From positions 2,232,001-2,296,000 of the forward strand of contig NZ_JACCAE010000001.1 of assembly GCF_013409205.1 (NCBI RefSeq): a DNA stretch of 64,000 bases, in the 5' to 3' direction. The position numbers were made by a program, and so were the translations under genes. The notes beneath the pieces were generated by a model. It made no database searches. It was not told the origin of the DNA and saw nothing but the letters and a program-made list of their open reading frames with translations. This stretch comes from Janibacter cremeus (GTDB lineage Bacteria; Actinomycetota; Actinomycetes; Actinomycetales; Dermatophilaceae). Below are positions 40,180 through 48,984 of this stretch, piece by piece. How positions within the stretch are numbered: position 1 is the first letter of the stretch; the number at the start of each line of letters is the position of its first letter.

Positions 40180-42963
40180 ATGGCCAGCAAGCTCGTCATC
40201 GTCGAGTCGCCAGCCAAGGCCAAGACGATCGCGGGGTACCTCGGCGGTGACTTCGTCGTCGAGGCATCGGTGGGGCACATCCGCGACATCCCGACCCCGT
40301 CGGAGATGCCCGCGGAGATGAAGAAGGGGCCCTTCGGTCGCTTCGGGGTCAACATCGAGGAGGGCTTTGAGCCCTACTACGTCGTCGACCCCGACAAGAA
40401 GAAGAAGGTCACCGAGCTCAAGCGCCTGCTCAAGGAGGCCGACACCCTCTACCTCGCCACGGATGAGGACCGCGAGGGCGAGGCGATCGCCTGGCACCTC
40501 CTGGAGACCCTCAAGCCCAAGGTCCCGGTCAAGCGGATGGTCTTCCACGAGATCACCAAGGAAGCGATCCAGCGGGCCGTCGAGGACACCCGTGAGCTCG
40601 ACCTGCACCTCGTCGACGCGCAGGAGTCGCGCCGGATCCTCGACCGCCTCTACGGCTACGAGGTCTCTCCGGTCCTGTGGCGCAAGGTCAAGGCGGGCCT
40701 GTCCGCCGGCCGCGTCCAGTCCGTCGCCACCCGCATCGTCGTCGAGCGCGAGCGTGAGCGGATGGCCTTCAGGGTCGCCTCCTACTGGGACGTCGAGGGG
40801 AAGTTCTCTGCCGGCACCGCTCCCTTCGCCGCCCGGCTGTCGTCGCTGGACGGGACGAAGGTCGCCGCCGGCCGCGACTTCGACGACACCGGCGCCCTGA
40901 AGGGCAAGGCCCGCCACCTCGACGAGCGGGCGGCCACGGCCGTCGCCGAGGCGACCATCGCCGCCACCGCCACGGTCAGCTCGGTGGCCGAGAAGCCCTA
41001 CACCCGCCGCCCGTACGCCCCCTTCACCACCTCGACGCTGCAGCAGGAGGCCGGACGCAAGCTCGGCCTCGGCTCCCGGGACGCCATGCGCGTGGCCCAG
41101 CGGCTGTACGAGAACGGGTACATCACCTACATGCGTACCGACAGCACCAACCTGTCGGGCGCGGCCGTCTCCGCCGCCCGGGGACAGGCCCGCGACATGT
41201 ACGGCGCGGACTTCGTGCCCGAGTCGCCGCGGATGTACGGCAAGAAGGCCAAGAACGCCCAGGAGGCGCACGAGGCGATCCGTCCCGCGGGCGACAGGTT
41301 CCGTACGCCGGCGCAGGTCGCCGGTGAGCTGCGCGGCGACGAGTTCCGTCTCTACGAGCTGATCTGGAAGCGCACCATCGCCTCACAGATGGCCGACGCC
41401 AAGGGCTCGACCGCGACGATCAAGGTCTCCGCCGACCTCGGCGGTTGCGAGGTCGCCAAGACCGCCGAGTACTCCGCCTCGGGCACCGTCATCACCTTCA
41501 AGGGCTTCCTCGCCGCGTACGAGGAAGGCACCGACGAGCCGGAGACCAAGGGAGCGAAGGGGGGCGAGGCCCGACTGCCGAAGGTCGCCGAGGGTGCGAA
41601 CCTCGACGTCGTCGACGCCACCGCCTCCGGTCACGAGACCTCCCCGCCGGCCCGCTACACCGAGGCCTCGCTCGTGAAGATCATGGAGGAGAAGGGGATC
41701 GGCCGCCCGTCGACCTACGCCTCGACGATCAGCACGATCCAGGACCGCGGGTACGTGCGCAAGAAGGGCTCCGCGCTCGTCCCGACGTGGCTCGCCTTCG
41801 CCGTCACCCGGCTGATGGAGGTGCACTTCACCCGCCTGGTCGACTACGACTTCACCGCCTCGATGGAGGAGGACCTCGACGAGATCGCTTCCGGCTCCGC
41901 GCAGCGCGCTGCCTGGCTGCAGCGCTTCTACTACGGCGACGCCAGCGGCACCGAGGGTCTGGCCTCGCTCGTCTCCGACCTGGGTGACATCGATGCCCGC
42001 GCGATCTCGACGATCGACATCGGCGACGGGGTCGTCGTGCGCGTCGGCCGCTACGGCCCCTACGTCGAAGAGACCATCCCCACCGGTGTCGACCCGAAGA
42101 CCGGCGAGGTCTCCGAGGACACGGCGGTCGAGAAGAAGCCCAAGCGCGCCACCATCAACGACGACGTCGCCCCCGACGAGATGACACCCGCGATGGCCCG
42201 CGAGCTGCTCGCCCAGGCAGCCGACGACGGTCGCGTCCTCGGGCAGGACCCCGAGACCGGGCGCGACATCATCGTCAAGACCGGCCGCTACGGGCCCTTC
42301 GTCACCGAAGTGCTCGAGGAGAGCGAGGCCACGCCCAAGAAGGGCAAGGCCAAGGTCAAGCCCCGCACGGCCTCGCTCTTCAAGACGATGGACCCGGCGA
42401 CCGTCGAGCTGCCGACCGCGCTGGAGCTGCTCTCGCTGCCCCGCGTCGTCGGTACCGTCACCGAGACCAAGACCGCCGAGGACGGCACCGAGACCCGGGT
42501 CGAGGTCGACGTCACCGCGCAGAACGGTCGCTACGGCCCGTACCTGAAGAAGGGCACGGACTCCCGCTCGATGGAGACCGAGGAGCAGATCTTCACGATC
42601 ACCCTCGAGGAGGCGCAGGCCCTCTACGCGCAGCCGAAGCGACGCGGACGCGCAGCCAAGCCCCCGCTGAAGGAATTCGACGAGGACCCGGCCAGCGGCA
42701 AGAAGGTCATCGTCAAGGACGGCCGCTTCGGTCCCTACGTCACCGACGGCGAGACCAACGCGACGCTGCGTCGTGAGGACGACCCGGAGACGATCACCCA
42801 GGAACGGGCCTTCGAGCTGCTCGCCGACAAGCGCGCCAAGGGTCCGAGCACCCGCAAGAAGAGCGCCAAGAAGTCGACGAAGAAGACCGCCAAGAAGTCG
42901 ACGGCGAAGAAGACAACCGCCAAGAAGACCGCGACGAAGAAGGCTGCTGCGAAGAAGTCCTAG
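40180..42963 (+). CDS. topA: DNA topoisomerase I (type IA)
   Basis: 927 aa. It relaxes negative supercoils. TOPRIM domain: Glu9 (IVESPAKA) and DEDRE at 95-99; active-site Tyr317 in YITYMRTDS. Three to four TopoI_C repeats (RYGPYV, RYGPFV, RYGPYL, RFGPYV) replace the zinc fingers of proteobacterial TopA. The last 35 residues are a lysine/alanine/threonine tail like those that aid processivity in mycobacterial and Streptomyces TopA. ATG 40180 has AGAGG at a fair distance. The leader contains a conspicuous stem-loop. Confidence 0.97.
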   Translation: MASKLVIVESPAKAKTIAGYLGGDFVVEASVGHIRDIPTPSEMPAEMKKGPFGRFGVNIEEGFEPYYVVDPDKKKKVTELKRLLKEADTLYLATDEDREGEAIAWHLLETLKPKVPVKRMVFHEITKEAIQRAVEDTRELDLHLVDAQESRRILDRLYGYEVSPVLWRKVKAGLSAGRVQSVATRIVVERERERMAFRVASYWDVEGKFSAGTAPFAARLSSLDGTKVAAGRDFDDTGALKGKARHLDERAATAVAEATIAATATVSSVAEKPYTRRPYAPFTTSTLQQEAGRKLGLGSRDAMRVAQRLYENGYITYMRTDSTNLSGAAVSAARGQARDMYGADFVPESPRMYGKKAKNAQEAHEAIRPAGDRFRTPAQVAGELRGDEFRLYELIWKRTIASQMADAKGSTATIKVSADLGGCEVAKTAEYSASGTVITFKGFLAAYEEGTDEPETKGAKGGEARLPKVAEGANLDVVDATASGHETSPPARYTEASLVKIMEEKGIGRPSTYASTISTIQDRGYVRKKGSALVPTWLAFAVTRLMEVHFTRLVDYDFTASMEEDLDEIASGSAQRAAWLQRFYYGDASGTEGLASLVSDLGDIDARAISTIDIGDGVVVRVGRYGPYVEETIPTGVDPKTGEVSEDTAVEKKPKRATINDDVAPDEMTPAMARELLAQAADDGRVLGQDPETGRDIIVKTGRYGPFVTEVLEESEATPKKGKAKVKPRTASLFKTMDPATVELPTALELLSLPRVVGTVTETKTAEDGTETRVEVDVTAQNGRYGPYLKKGTDSRSMETEEQIFTITLEEAQALYAQPKRRGRAAKPPLKEFDEDPASGKKVIVKDGRFGPYVTDGETNATLRREDDPETITQERAFELLADKRAKGPSTRKKSAKKSTKKTAKKSTAKKTTAKKTATKKAAAKKS

Positions 42964-43065
42964 GGTCCTGCGCCGTCAGTTCGTGTCAGCAGAACGGTCC
43001 ATCGTTCGTCCCGTGGCCGGTTGTGAGTTACCTGTTGTCCGCTGCCGACAGGTTTGGGAGGACCA

Positions 43066-43836
43066 ATGGAGCATGAGAAGGGCGACGTTCTCGGTTGGGC
43101 GGGGGAGGTCTCTCGGGAGGACTCGCACGGTTTGGTCGAGCTGGAGGATGAGCTGCTGATTCCGGCAGCTTTCGACAGGTACGACTGGGGCGAGGCGACG
43201 CGGAGCAGTTTCAGGCGGAACGGGGGGCCGTTGCCGTGGGTTTTGGCCAAGGCCGGGTTCATGCTCCTCGTGCCCCTGTTGTGGTTGGCTTCTGTTGCCC
43301 CGATTTATGGTCCGGTTGCCTTCACCAATGGGTCTTACCGTGGGATGGAGCGCGAGTTCAGTGCCAGTGGGGCTTATCCGGTAACGGCGCTGTGCTTCGC
43401 CTACGGTCTGCTCGTGCTTGGGTATCTGTACGTCAGATGGCGCGAGGATCATGATCGAGTTTCGGGTGCGACGACACTTGGCTGGATCTATGTGGTGTGC
43501 GCGGTGCTGACGCTGCCACTGGCTTACGGCAATGCGGACTCGCTCAGTGGGGGCATCGGGCTGTATGTGGCGCCGATGTGGACGGTGTTGGTCGCGTCGG
43601 TGGTGACGTTGGTGTATCAGTACAGGAGTCCACGCGGGGTACGAGTCGGCCCTCGGCTCAAGACTGCGCTACTGGAAGGCGAGGACCGGGCGATGTTGCT
43701 GGACGTGCGTCGCGAGGCGCTGCAGGTGTTGGCTGATCGTGGCCTGCTGGAGGGCGGCTCGGTGGAGGAGCTGTCTGCTCGCCCCTTGGGCGAGCTGCAC
43801 GTTGCGCCGGAGGATGCTCATGCCGCACGGCGGTGA
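43066..43836 (+). CDS. Polytopic membrane protein, tandem paralogue 1
   Basis: 256 aa, not recognised. Cytoplasmic N-terminus of about 60 residues, four hydrophobic segments (about 65-85, 103-123, 135-155, 165-185), then a cytoplasmic C-terminal helical domain. It ends in EALQVLADRGLLEGG...LSARPLGELHVAPEDA. The next gene has the same arrangement and the same ending. Third-position T and TTG/GTT codons are frequent, unlike topA and the genes that follow, which suggests transfer from another source. GGGAGG precedes the ATG by 4 nt. Confidence 0.7.
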   Translation: MEHEKGDVLGWAGEVSREDSHGLVELEDELLIPAAFDRYDWGEATRSSFRRNGGPLPWVLAKAGFMLLVPLLWLASVAPIYGPVAFTNGSYRGMEREFSASGAYPVTALCFAYGLLVLGYLYVRWREDHDRVSGATTLGWIYVVCAVLTLPLAYGNADSLSGGIGLYVAPMWTVLVASVVTLVYQYRSPRGVRVGPRLKTALLEGEDRAMLLDVRREALQVLADRGLLEGGSVEELSARPLGELHVAPEDAHAARR

Positions 43837-44557
43837 GTCGTACGTGGATGCGGTCGAGTGGGCGCGCACTGTCGGTAGCGAGGACGAGCACGGTCTGCGT
43901 GACCTCGAGGACGTGGTGCTGTGGAAGCACCCCGACAACGGGGCACGGCTGAAGTGGGATGAGGACCGCGGCCTTGGGCTGTACGGGGTGTTCGTCGTTG
44001 CCTACGGTTTTGCGGCCTGCGCACCTGTCGTCGGTCCTGCTGTGTTCAGTGGTGCGACGTATCGCGGCATTCTGGGCGATGGTGAGGTCGACGTGGATTC
44101 GGCTTTCCCGCTGACTGCGGTCGCGTTCATTGTGGGCGTGGTTTTCTTGGTGGGGATGCTGGTTCAGTGGTGGCGAGAGCGGAGCCGCAGTACGGCTGTC
44201 CTGGTGTTTGCGGTGCTGGCCGTCGTGTGTGGTCTGGTCACCCTGTTGCTGGCGAACGACTACACCGATGAGTTCAGGGGTAACGCGACTCTTCTCCTCA
44301 TCCCGGTGTGGATCGTCATCGCGGTGGGTGTCGTTGTCGCGCTCGCCCACGTTGCCAGTCCGGCAGAGTCGCGACGGGCGCGTCTTGCGACCAAGGGTTT
44401 GGCTGATGAGTCCCGGGCGTTGCTCCTGGGGGAGCGTGACGCGGCGCTGCGGGTGTTGTCCGATCGTGGGATGGTGACCGGGCACGATCTTGCGTCACTC
44501 AGCGCTCGTGCGTTGGGTGAGCTGCACGTTGCGACCGAGGATGCTCGCGGCGAGTAG
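43820..44557 (+). CDS. Polytopic membrane protein, tandem paralogue 2
   Basis: 245 aa, paralogous to the preceding protein. It shows GVFVVAYGFAACAPVVGPAVFSGATYRG versus APIYGPVAFTNGSYRG in paralogue 1, and a C-terminus AALRVLSDRGMVTGHDLASLSARALGELHVATEDA. The start at 43820 follows GGAGG by 6 nt and overlaps the first gene by 17 nt, so translation is coupled. ATG 43814 is an alternative. The 3' end overlaps the convergent SDR gene by 59 nt. No function can be assigned; a two-subunit membrane complex is possible. Confidence 0.7.
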   Translation: MPHGGESYVDAVEWARTVGSEDEHGLRDLEDVVLWKHPDNGARLKWDEDRGLGLYGVFVVAYGFAACAPVVGPAVFSGATYRGILGDGEVDVDSAFPLTAVAFIVGVVFLVGMLVQWWRERSRSTAVLVFAVLAVVCGLVTLLLANDYTDEFRGNATLLLIPVWIVIAVGVVVALAHVASPAESRRARLATKGLADESRALLLGERDAALRVLSDRGMVTGHDLASLSARALGELHVATEDARGE

Positions 44558-45332
44558 TGGCAGCGCCCGGTGGAGGTGGGCCGTGGGTGGCCTGTGCCCA
44601 GGTCCACCAGTCCGGGCCGCGCAACTCGGCGTCAGGGCCGGGAAGGGCCGAGCCCCCGGCCACCTGTGGCGTCGCCGCAGCCGCCACGACCTGCACGTCG
44701 TCGCCACGCAGCTCGCACAACCGAGTGACGAGGTCGACCAGCCGCTCGGGTGCGGGGCCGGCGATCTGGTGGTCGCCCCCTTCGTCCGAGGTGGTCATCT
44801 CGAGCAGGACGGTGGCCACCTCGACCGAGGCGACCGGCTGGGTCGGCATGTCCATGATCGGCGCGACGTCGTCGTCCCGGGAGCGCGCCAGGACCTGCTC
44901 GGGGAACTCGTGGAACTGCGTCGCACGCAGCACCCGTACCCCCGGGGCGTGCTCGCGCACCGCACGCTCGTGGGCGAGGGTGACGCGGTACCACGGGAAG
45001 TCCTGACCCTCCTCGATCCCGACGATCGAGAGAACCACGGTGCGCGGGACGCCTGCCTCCCTCGCGGCCCGACCGAGGTTCACGGCGACCGTGGTGAAGA
45101 ATTCGGTGGCCTCCCCTTCGTCCATGGTCGACGGACGGGTGACGTCGACGATCGCATCAACACCCGTCAGGGCTCCGGCGAGGTCCTGCGGTCGCGTCAG
45201 GTCCACGTCGTGGCTCCGGCTGAGTGGCACCACCTCGTGGCCTGCGGACCTCGCCAACTCGACCACTTGCGACCCGATGAGCCCGCTCGCCCCCGCGACC
45301 GCCACCCGCTGCCTGCGCTCCGATCCAGCCAT
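44499..45332 (-). CDS. NAD(P)-binding SDR/NmrA-like protein
   Basis: 277 aa. Rossmann fold with AGASGLIGSQVVELARSAGH (about 13-32), GVDAIVDVTRPS and VVLSIVGIEEG. It belongs to the atypical or extended SDR group (NmrA, YwnB-like) and probably binds NAD(P)H; substrate unknown. The ATG at 45332 is preceded by TAACGT ending 7 nt upstream, indicating a leaderless start. The last 20 residues (after GPPPPGAATTRRE) are encoded over the antisense of paralogue 2 and may be an acquired tail. Confidence 0.78.
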   Translation of the reverse strand: MAGSERRQRVAVAGASGLIGSQVVELARSAGHEVVPLSRSHDVDLTRPQDLAGALTGVDAIVDVTRPSTMDEGEATEFFTTVAVNLGRAAREAGVPRTVVLSIVGIEEGQDFPWYRVTLAHERAVREHAPGVRVLRATQFHEFPEQVLARSRDDDVAPIMDMPTQPVASVEVATVLLEMTTSDEGGDHQIAGPAPERLVDLVTRLCELRGDDVQVVAAAATPQVAGGSALPGPDAELRGPDWWTWAQATHGPPPPGAATTRREHPRSQRAAHPTHER

Positions 45333-45412
45333 GTTCTTGACGTTACGTCCTCCCGTGAGCCTGTGACCAGCCACACGTGCCGGTGCGGCCCTGACCAATG
45401 GCGGGGTTCATT

Positions 45413-45424
45413 TACCCGCGGGTA
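45413..45424. promoter_or_regulatory. Palindromic operator candidate before the acyl-CoA ligase
   Basis: TACCCGCGGGTA, a perfect 12-bp palindrome overlapping a possible -10 TATGGT (45423-45428). A TetR-type regulator of lipid genes is one possibility; none is encoded next to it. Confidence 0.45.
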
Positions 45425-45459
45425 TGGTCGCGACACACTGCACCGAAGGAGCTGCCCGG

Positions 45460-45555
45460 ATGGATCTGGACCCCTCGAGCGTCGAGGACATGAGTCCCGA
45501 GGAGTTCGCCCTTCCTCTCCATGTTCGATACCCAGAAGGCCTGACATGTCCATAA
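45460..45555 (+). CDS. Short upstream ORF overlapping the acyl-CoA ligase start
   Basis: 31-codon ORF beginning ATG at 45460, 7-8 nt after GAAGGAG, and reading MDLDPSSVEDMSPEEFALPL... to TAA at 45553. It overlaps the ligase ATG (45546) in another frame. The good ribosome-binding site suggests it is translated, and coupling could set ligase output. The ligase itself has a weaker site (CAGAAGG). It could also be the remnant of a longer protein. Confidence 0.5.
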   Translation: MDLDPSSVEDMSPEEFALPLHVRYPEGLTCP

Positions 45556-47123
45556 GTCCCCTGACCGCCGCCAAGACCATGGCCAAGCGGGGCATGCTCG
45601 CCCCGGGGCCGCCCACCAACCAGGTCAAGCAGCTGGCCGCACTGAAGAAGTGGGGGTTCGGCCTGGCCGGCGAGCTCCGCCAAGCAGCCAACCGCTCGCC
45701 GAAGGCCGTCGCCGTCATCGACGAGACCCGTGGTGCCACCACCTACGCCGAGCTGCTGGCCAACTCCGAGAGGATCTGCGTCATCCTCACCGAGCTGGGC
45801 TTCAGGCCGGGTGACCGCGTCGGTCTGCTCGCGCGCAACCACGTGCAGGCGATCGAGGTCATGTGCGCCACCTCGGCGATCGGTATCGACCTCGTCCTGG
45901 GCAACACGGGCCTGTCCGGGCCGCAGTTCGCCGAGGTCTGCGAGCAGCAGGGGATCAAGGCGCTCATCCACGACGACGAGTTCGCCGAGATCGTGGGTCA
46001 CCTGCCTGAGTCGGTAGCGAAGGTCACTGAGGGGGAGCTGGCCCGCCGGGTCGAGGAAGCGCCCCGCCCCGACGACCTGAGGGTCCCCGCACGCGGCGGT
46101 AGGACGATCATCCTCACCTCCGGCACGACGGGCACGCCCAAGGGTGCTGCCCGCAAGACCCCGGGCGGTTTCGGCCCGCTGATCTCGGTCATCGACCGGA
46201 TCCCCCTGCACGCCGGCGACCGGATCCTGATCTCCGCGCCGATCTTCCACACGTGGGGTTACGCGGCGATGCAGCTGTCGATGGCGTTGCGCGCCACGAT
46301 CATCCTGCAGCGCCGCTTCCGGCCCGAGGCCGCCCGCACGGCACTGGAGGAGCAGCAACCGCAGGCGATGTTCGCCATCCCGGTGATGCTCCAGCGGATG
46401 ATGGAGTTGCCGGAGGACCCGGGGGCCAGGGTCCGCCGGAACCTGCGGGTCGTCGCGACATCGGGGTCGGCCTACCCCTCCGGCTTCACCACGAAGTTCA
46501 TGGACGCCTACGGCGACGTGCTCTACAACCTCTACGGCTCGACCGAGGCCTCCTGGGTGTGCATCGCGACGCCGGAGAACATGCGCCGCGACTCCAACAC
46601 CGCCGGCACCCCGCCGCTCGGCACGGTCGTGAAGATCCTCGACGACGACGGCCGCGAGGTCCCTGCCGGGCAGACGGGGCGCATCTTCGCGGGGAACGAG
46701 CTCGTCTTCGACGGGTACACCAACGAGGGCAAGTCCAAGGACTTCATCAACGGTCTGGTCTCCACCGGCGACGTGGGCCACGTCGCCGGCGACCTGTACT
46801 TCGTCGACGGCCGTGACGACGACATGATCGTCAGCGGTGGCGAGAACGTGTATCCGAACGAGGTCGAATCGCTGCTCGCCGAGCACCCCGCAGTGCGCGA
46901 GGTGTCCGTGATCGGTGTCCCGGATCCCGACTTCGGGCAGCGGCTGGTCGCCTTCATCGCCCTCGTCGAAGGACAGTGCCTCGACGAGGACGCGGTCAAG
47001 GAGCAGGTGCGCACCCACCGGGCCCGCCACTGCATCCCGCGCGAGGTGGTCTTCATGGACGAGCTGCCGCGCAACGCGACCGGCAAGATCCTCAACCGGG
47101 AGCTGCGCAAGCACTTCGCGTGA
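45546..47123 (+). CDS. Acyl-CoA ligase (FadD-type AMP-forming synthetase)
   Basis: 525 aa member of the ANL superfamily. ATP-binding ILTSGTTGTPKGA (about 190-202), YGSTEAS, the STGDVGHV hinge region, and the C-terminal NATGKILNRELRK with catalytic Lys. It should activate a fatty or other carboxylic acid as AMP and CoA thioester, like FadD12-type enzymes. The preceding 31-aa ORF overlaps its start by 10 nt, and a palindrome lies at the presumed promoter. Confidence 0.88.
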   Translation: MSISPLTAAKTMAKRGMLAPGPPTNQVKQLAALKKWGFGLAGELRQAANRSPKAVAVIDETRGATTYAELLANSERICVILTELGFRPGDRVGLLARNHVQAIEVMCATSAIGIDLVLGNTGLSGPQFAEVCEQQGIKALIHDDEFAEIVGHLPESVAKVTEGELARRVEEAPRPDDLRVPARGGRTIILTSGTTGTPKGAARKTPGGFGPLISVIDRIPLHAGDRILISAPIFHTWGYAAMQLSMALRATIILQRRFRPEAARTALEEQQPQAMFAIPVMLQRMMELPEDPGARVRRNLRVVATSGSAYPSGFTTKFMDAYGDVLYNLYGSTEASWVCIATPENMRRDSNTAGTPPLGTVVKILDDDGREVPAGQTGRIFAGNELVFDGYTNEGKSKDFINGLVSTGDVGHVAGDLYFVDGRDDDMIVSGGENVYPNEVESLLAEHPAVREVSVIGVPDPDFGQRLVAFIALVEGQCLDEDAVKEQVRTHRARHCIPREVVFMDELPRNATGKILNRELRKHFA

Positions 47124-47148
47124 GTCGCGCTCCGGTTACGCTCACTTC

Positions 47149-47583
47149 ATGCGGCTGTGGAGTCTTGATCCTGCTCAGCTGGACCGGGCCGCCCTGGTCT
47201 CCGGATGGCGGGAGGGACTGCTCGCGCAGGCCGTCCTGCTCGGCCGGACGAAGGGGTACACCCGGCACCCCCAGCTCGTGCGCTTTCGGGAGCTGGACGA
47301 CCCGGCCGTCGGCGTGGCCACCTGGCTCCTCGGGCTCGCCGACGAGGCCGACCGGCGCGGCTACCGCTTCGACCGTTCCCGAGTGGTTCCGCAGGCTGAC
47401 ACCACCCTGCGGATGACCGTCGCCGAGGACCAGCTGCAGCTCGAGTGGCGACACCTGATCGCCAAGTGCGAGCGACGCTCACCGGGCTGGGCGGTGGACC
47501 TGAAGACACAGGACCCACGCGCCCACCCGATCTTCGCGGTCGTCAGCGGACCGGTCGCGGACTGGGAGCGCGCCGCGAGCTGA
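47149..47583 (+). CDS. T4 endonuclease V-like pyrimidine-dimer glycosylase family protein
   Basis: 144 aa of the Pyr_excise family (PF03013). The start MRLWSLDPAQLDRAALVSGWREGLLAQAVLLG and TKGYTRHPQLVRF are the family signatures. In T4 endonuclease V the residue after Met is Thr, the nucleophile; here it is Arg, as in other bacterial members I recall, so UV-dimer cleavage is not certain. A Glu equivalent to catalytic Glu23 can be matched to WREGLL. TACGCT ends 6 nt before ATG 47149 (leaderless). Confidence 0.78.
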   Translation: MRLWSLDPAQLDRAALVSGWREGLLAQAVLLGRTKGYTRHPQLVRFRELDDPAVGVATWLLGLADEADRRGYRFDRSRVVPQADTTLRMTVAEDQLQLEWRHLIAKCERRSPGWAVDLKTQDPRAHPIFAVVSGPVADWERAAS

Positions 47584-47589
47584 GTGCGC

Positions 47590-48930
47590 TCACAGCCACT
47601 GGCCGAAGGCCATCGGCCGGCGGTCGAATCGGTAGGTGGCCCAGTTGAAGTGGCTCACCTCCCTCTTCGCATCCCGCTGCACGCGCATCACCTCGCCCTG
47701 CTCCCGACCGGAGACGGTGCGGAAGCGATCGGCACCCTCGCGCTCGAAGACCGACGGCGGCTGTTCCTTCGGCTGGCCGGCGACGTGGGCCGCCAGGGCG
47801 CCCTGCCTGACCGAGAGGACGAAGTGGGTGCCCTCGGAGTACCAGTGGCCCAGGAGCGGGACGAGGTCGGCGGGCAGCTCGGTGCCGGGCTCCCACGGCT
47901 CGGGCTCGACCGGCTCGCGCTCGATCGCGATGGTGCCCATCTCGACGGCAGCGGCGGCCGGCGGGACGGGGGCGGAGTTGTTCATCATGATCAGGCCCGT
48001 CGTCGCCGAGGACCGCTCGGTGAAGACGCCGGTGATCGAGCCCGGCCAGCCACCGGTGTGACCGATCCAGAAGCGGCCCTCGTGCCGAACCAGCTGCAGC
48101 CCCAGGCCCCACGCGCTGACCCAGTTGATCGGGTCCGCCATGACCTGCGGCTGGCACATCTCCTCGAGGGTGTCGGGGGAGAGGACCTCCTCGATGGGGT
48201 CGGCGATGAAGCCGCCCCAGCGGGCCATGTCGCCGGGGGTGGAACGCAGGCCACCGGCGGGGTCCATGGCGCGGGCCTGAAAGACCGGCTCCTCGATCGG
48301 GACGTCGGCGAAGGGCGGGACGTAGTACCCCTTCGCCCGACGGCCGCTGGGGACGGTGCCGGTGCGGGTCATCTCGAGCGGGTCGAGGATGCGGCGACGG
48401 ATCGACTCCTCCCAGGTGCCTCCGTCGAGGCGCGCGATGATCTCGCCGAGGAGGGCGAAGCCGAGGTTCGAGTAGTGCCAACGATCGTGGGGACGGCCGA
48501 CGCGCTCTGCGCCCGACCAGCCGGCGAGCAGTTCCTCCCGGGTGGGCATCACCATCGTGTCGAAGACGTCACCGACGGGCTCGCGCTGCATCCCGGAGGT
48601 GTGCGAGAGCAGCTGCCGGATCCTCACGCCCGCGTGCGAGCTGTCGCCGAGGTGCTCCTCGACGGTGTCGTCGAGACCGAGCCTCCCCTCGTCACGCAGC
48701 GCCATGATCGCGACGGCGGTGAACGTCTTGGAGTTGCTCGCGACGGCGTACTGGGTGTCCTCGTCAGGGGCGTCGTCGGGGGAGGCGAGGTCGATGGTTC
48801 CGATCCCGCGGAACCACTCCAGCCGTCCCCTGCGCGCCACGCCGGCAGCGAGTCCGGGCACCCGCCCGTCGGTCTGTGCCGTGAGGGCACGTGTGGTCAG
48901 GGCGCGGGCGGTCTCGTCGGTGAAAGCCAT
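47590..48930 (-). CDS. Serine beta-lactamase-like hydrolase
   Basis: 446 aa penicillin-binding-protein-fold hydrolase (class C/esterase EstB group). SxxK motif SNSK (Ser66-Lys69 approximately), YSN motif in HYSNLGF, and HTG in GHTGGWPG. No signal peptide is present, so it is cytoplasmic and more likely an esterase or peptidase than an antibiotic-resistance enzyme. ATG at 48930 is favoured because TAGGTT ends 7 nt upstream; an upstream TTG at 48939 would overlap this promoter. Confidence 0.87.
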   Translation of the reverse strand: MAFTDETARALTTRALTAQTDGRVPGLAAGVARRGRLEWFRGIGTIDLASPDDAPDEDTQYAVASNSKTFTAVAIMALRDEGRLGLDDTVEEHLGDSSHAGVRIRQLLSHTSGMQREPVGDVFDTMVMPTREELLAGWSGAERVGRPHDRWHYSNLGFALLGEIIARLDGGTWEESIRRRILDPLEMTRTGTVPSGRRAKGYYVPPFADVPIEEPVFQARAMDPAGGLRSTPGDMARWGGFIADPIEEVLSPDTLEEMCQPQVMADPINWVSAWGLGLQLVRHEGRFWIGHTGGWPGSITGVFTERSSATTGLIMMNNSAPVPPAAAAVEMGTIAIEREPVEPEPWEPGTELPADLVPLLGHWYSEGTHFVLSVRQGALAAHVAGQPKEQPPSVFEREGADRFRTVSGREQGEVMRVQRDAKREVSHFNWATYRFDRRPMAFGQWL

Positions 48931-48984
48931 GCCAGCCAACCTATCCCCGGCGCGACTTCGAGCTGCGCCGACAGGGAGGAGAGG

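Noticed and set aside
47590..48930. Serine hydrolase as an antibiotic-resistance beta-lactamase
   Set aside because: It has SxxK/YSN/HTG motifs but no signal peptide, and its length and features fit cytoplasmic esterase-like relatives.
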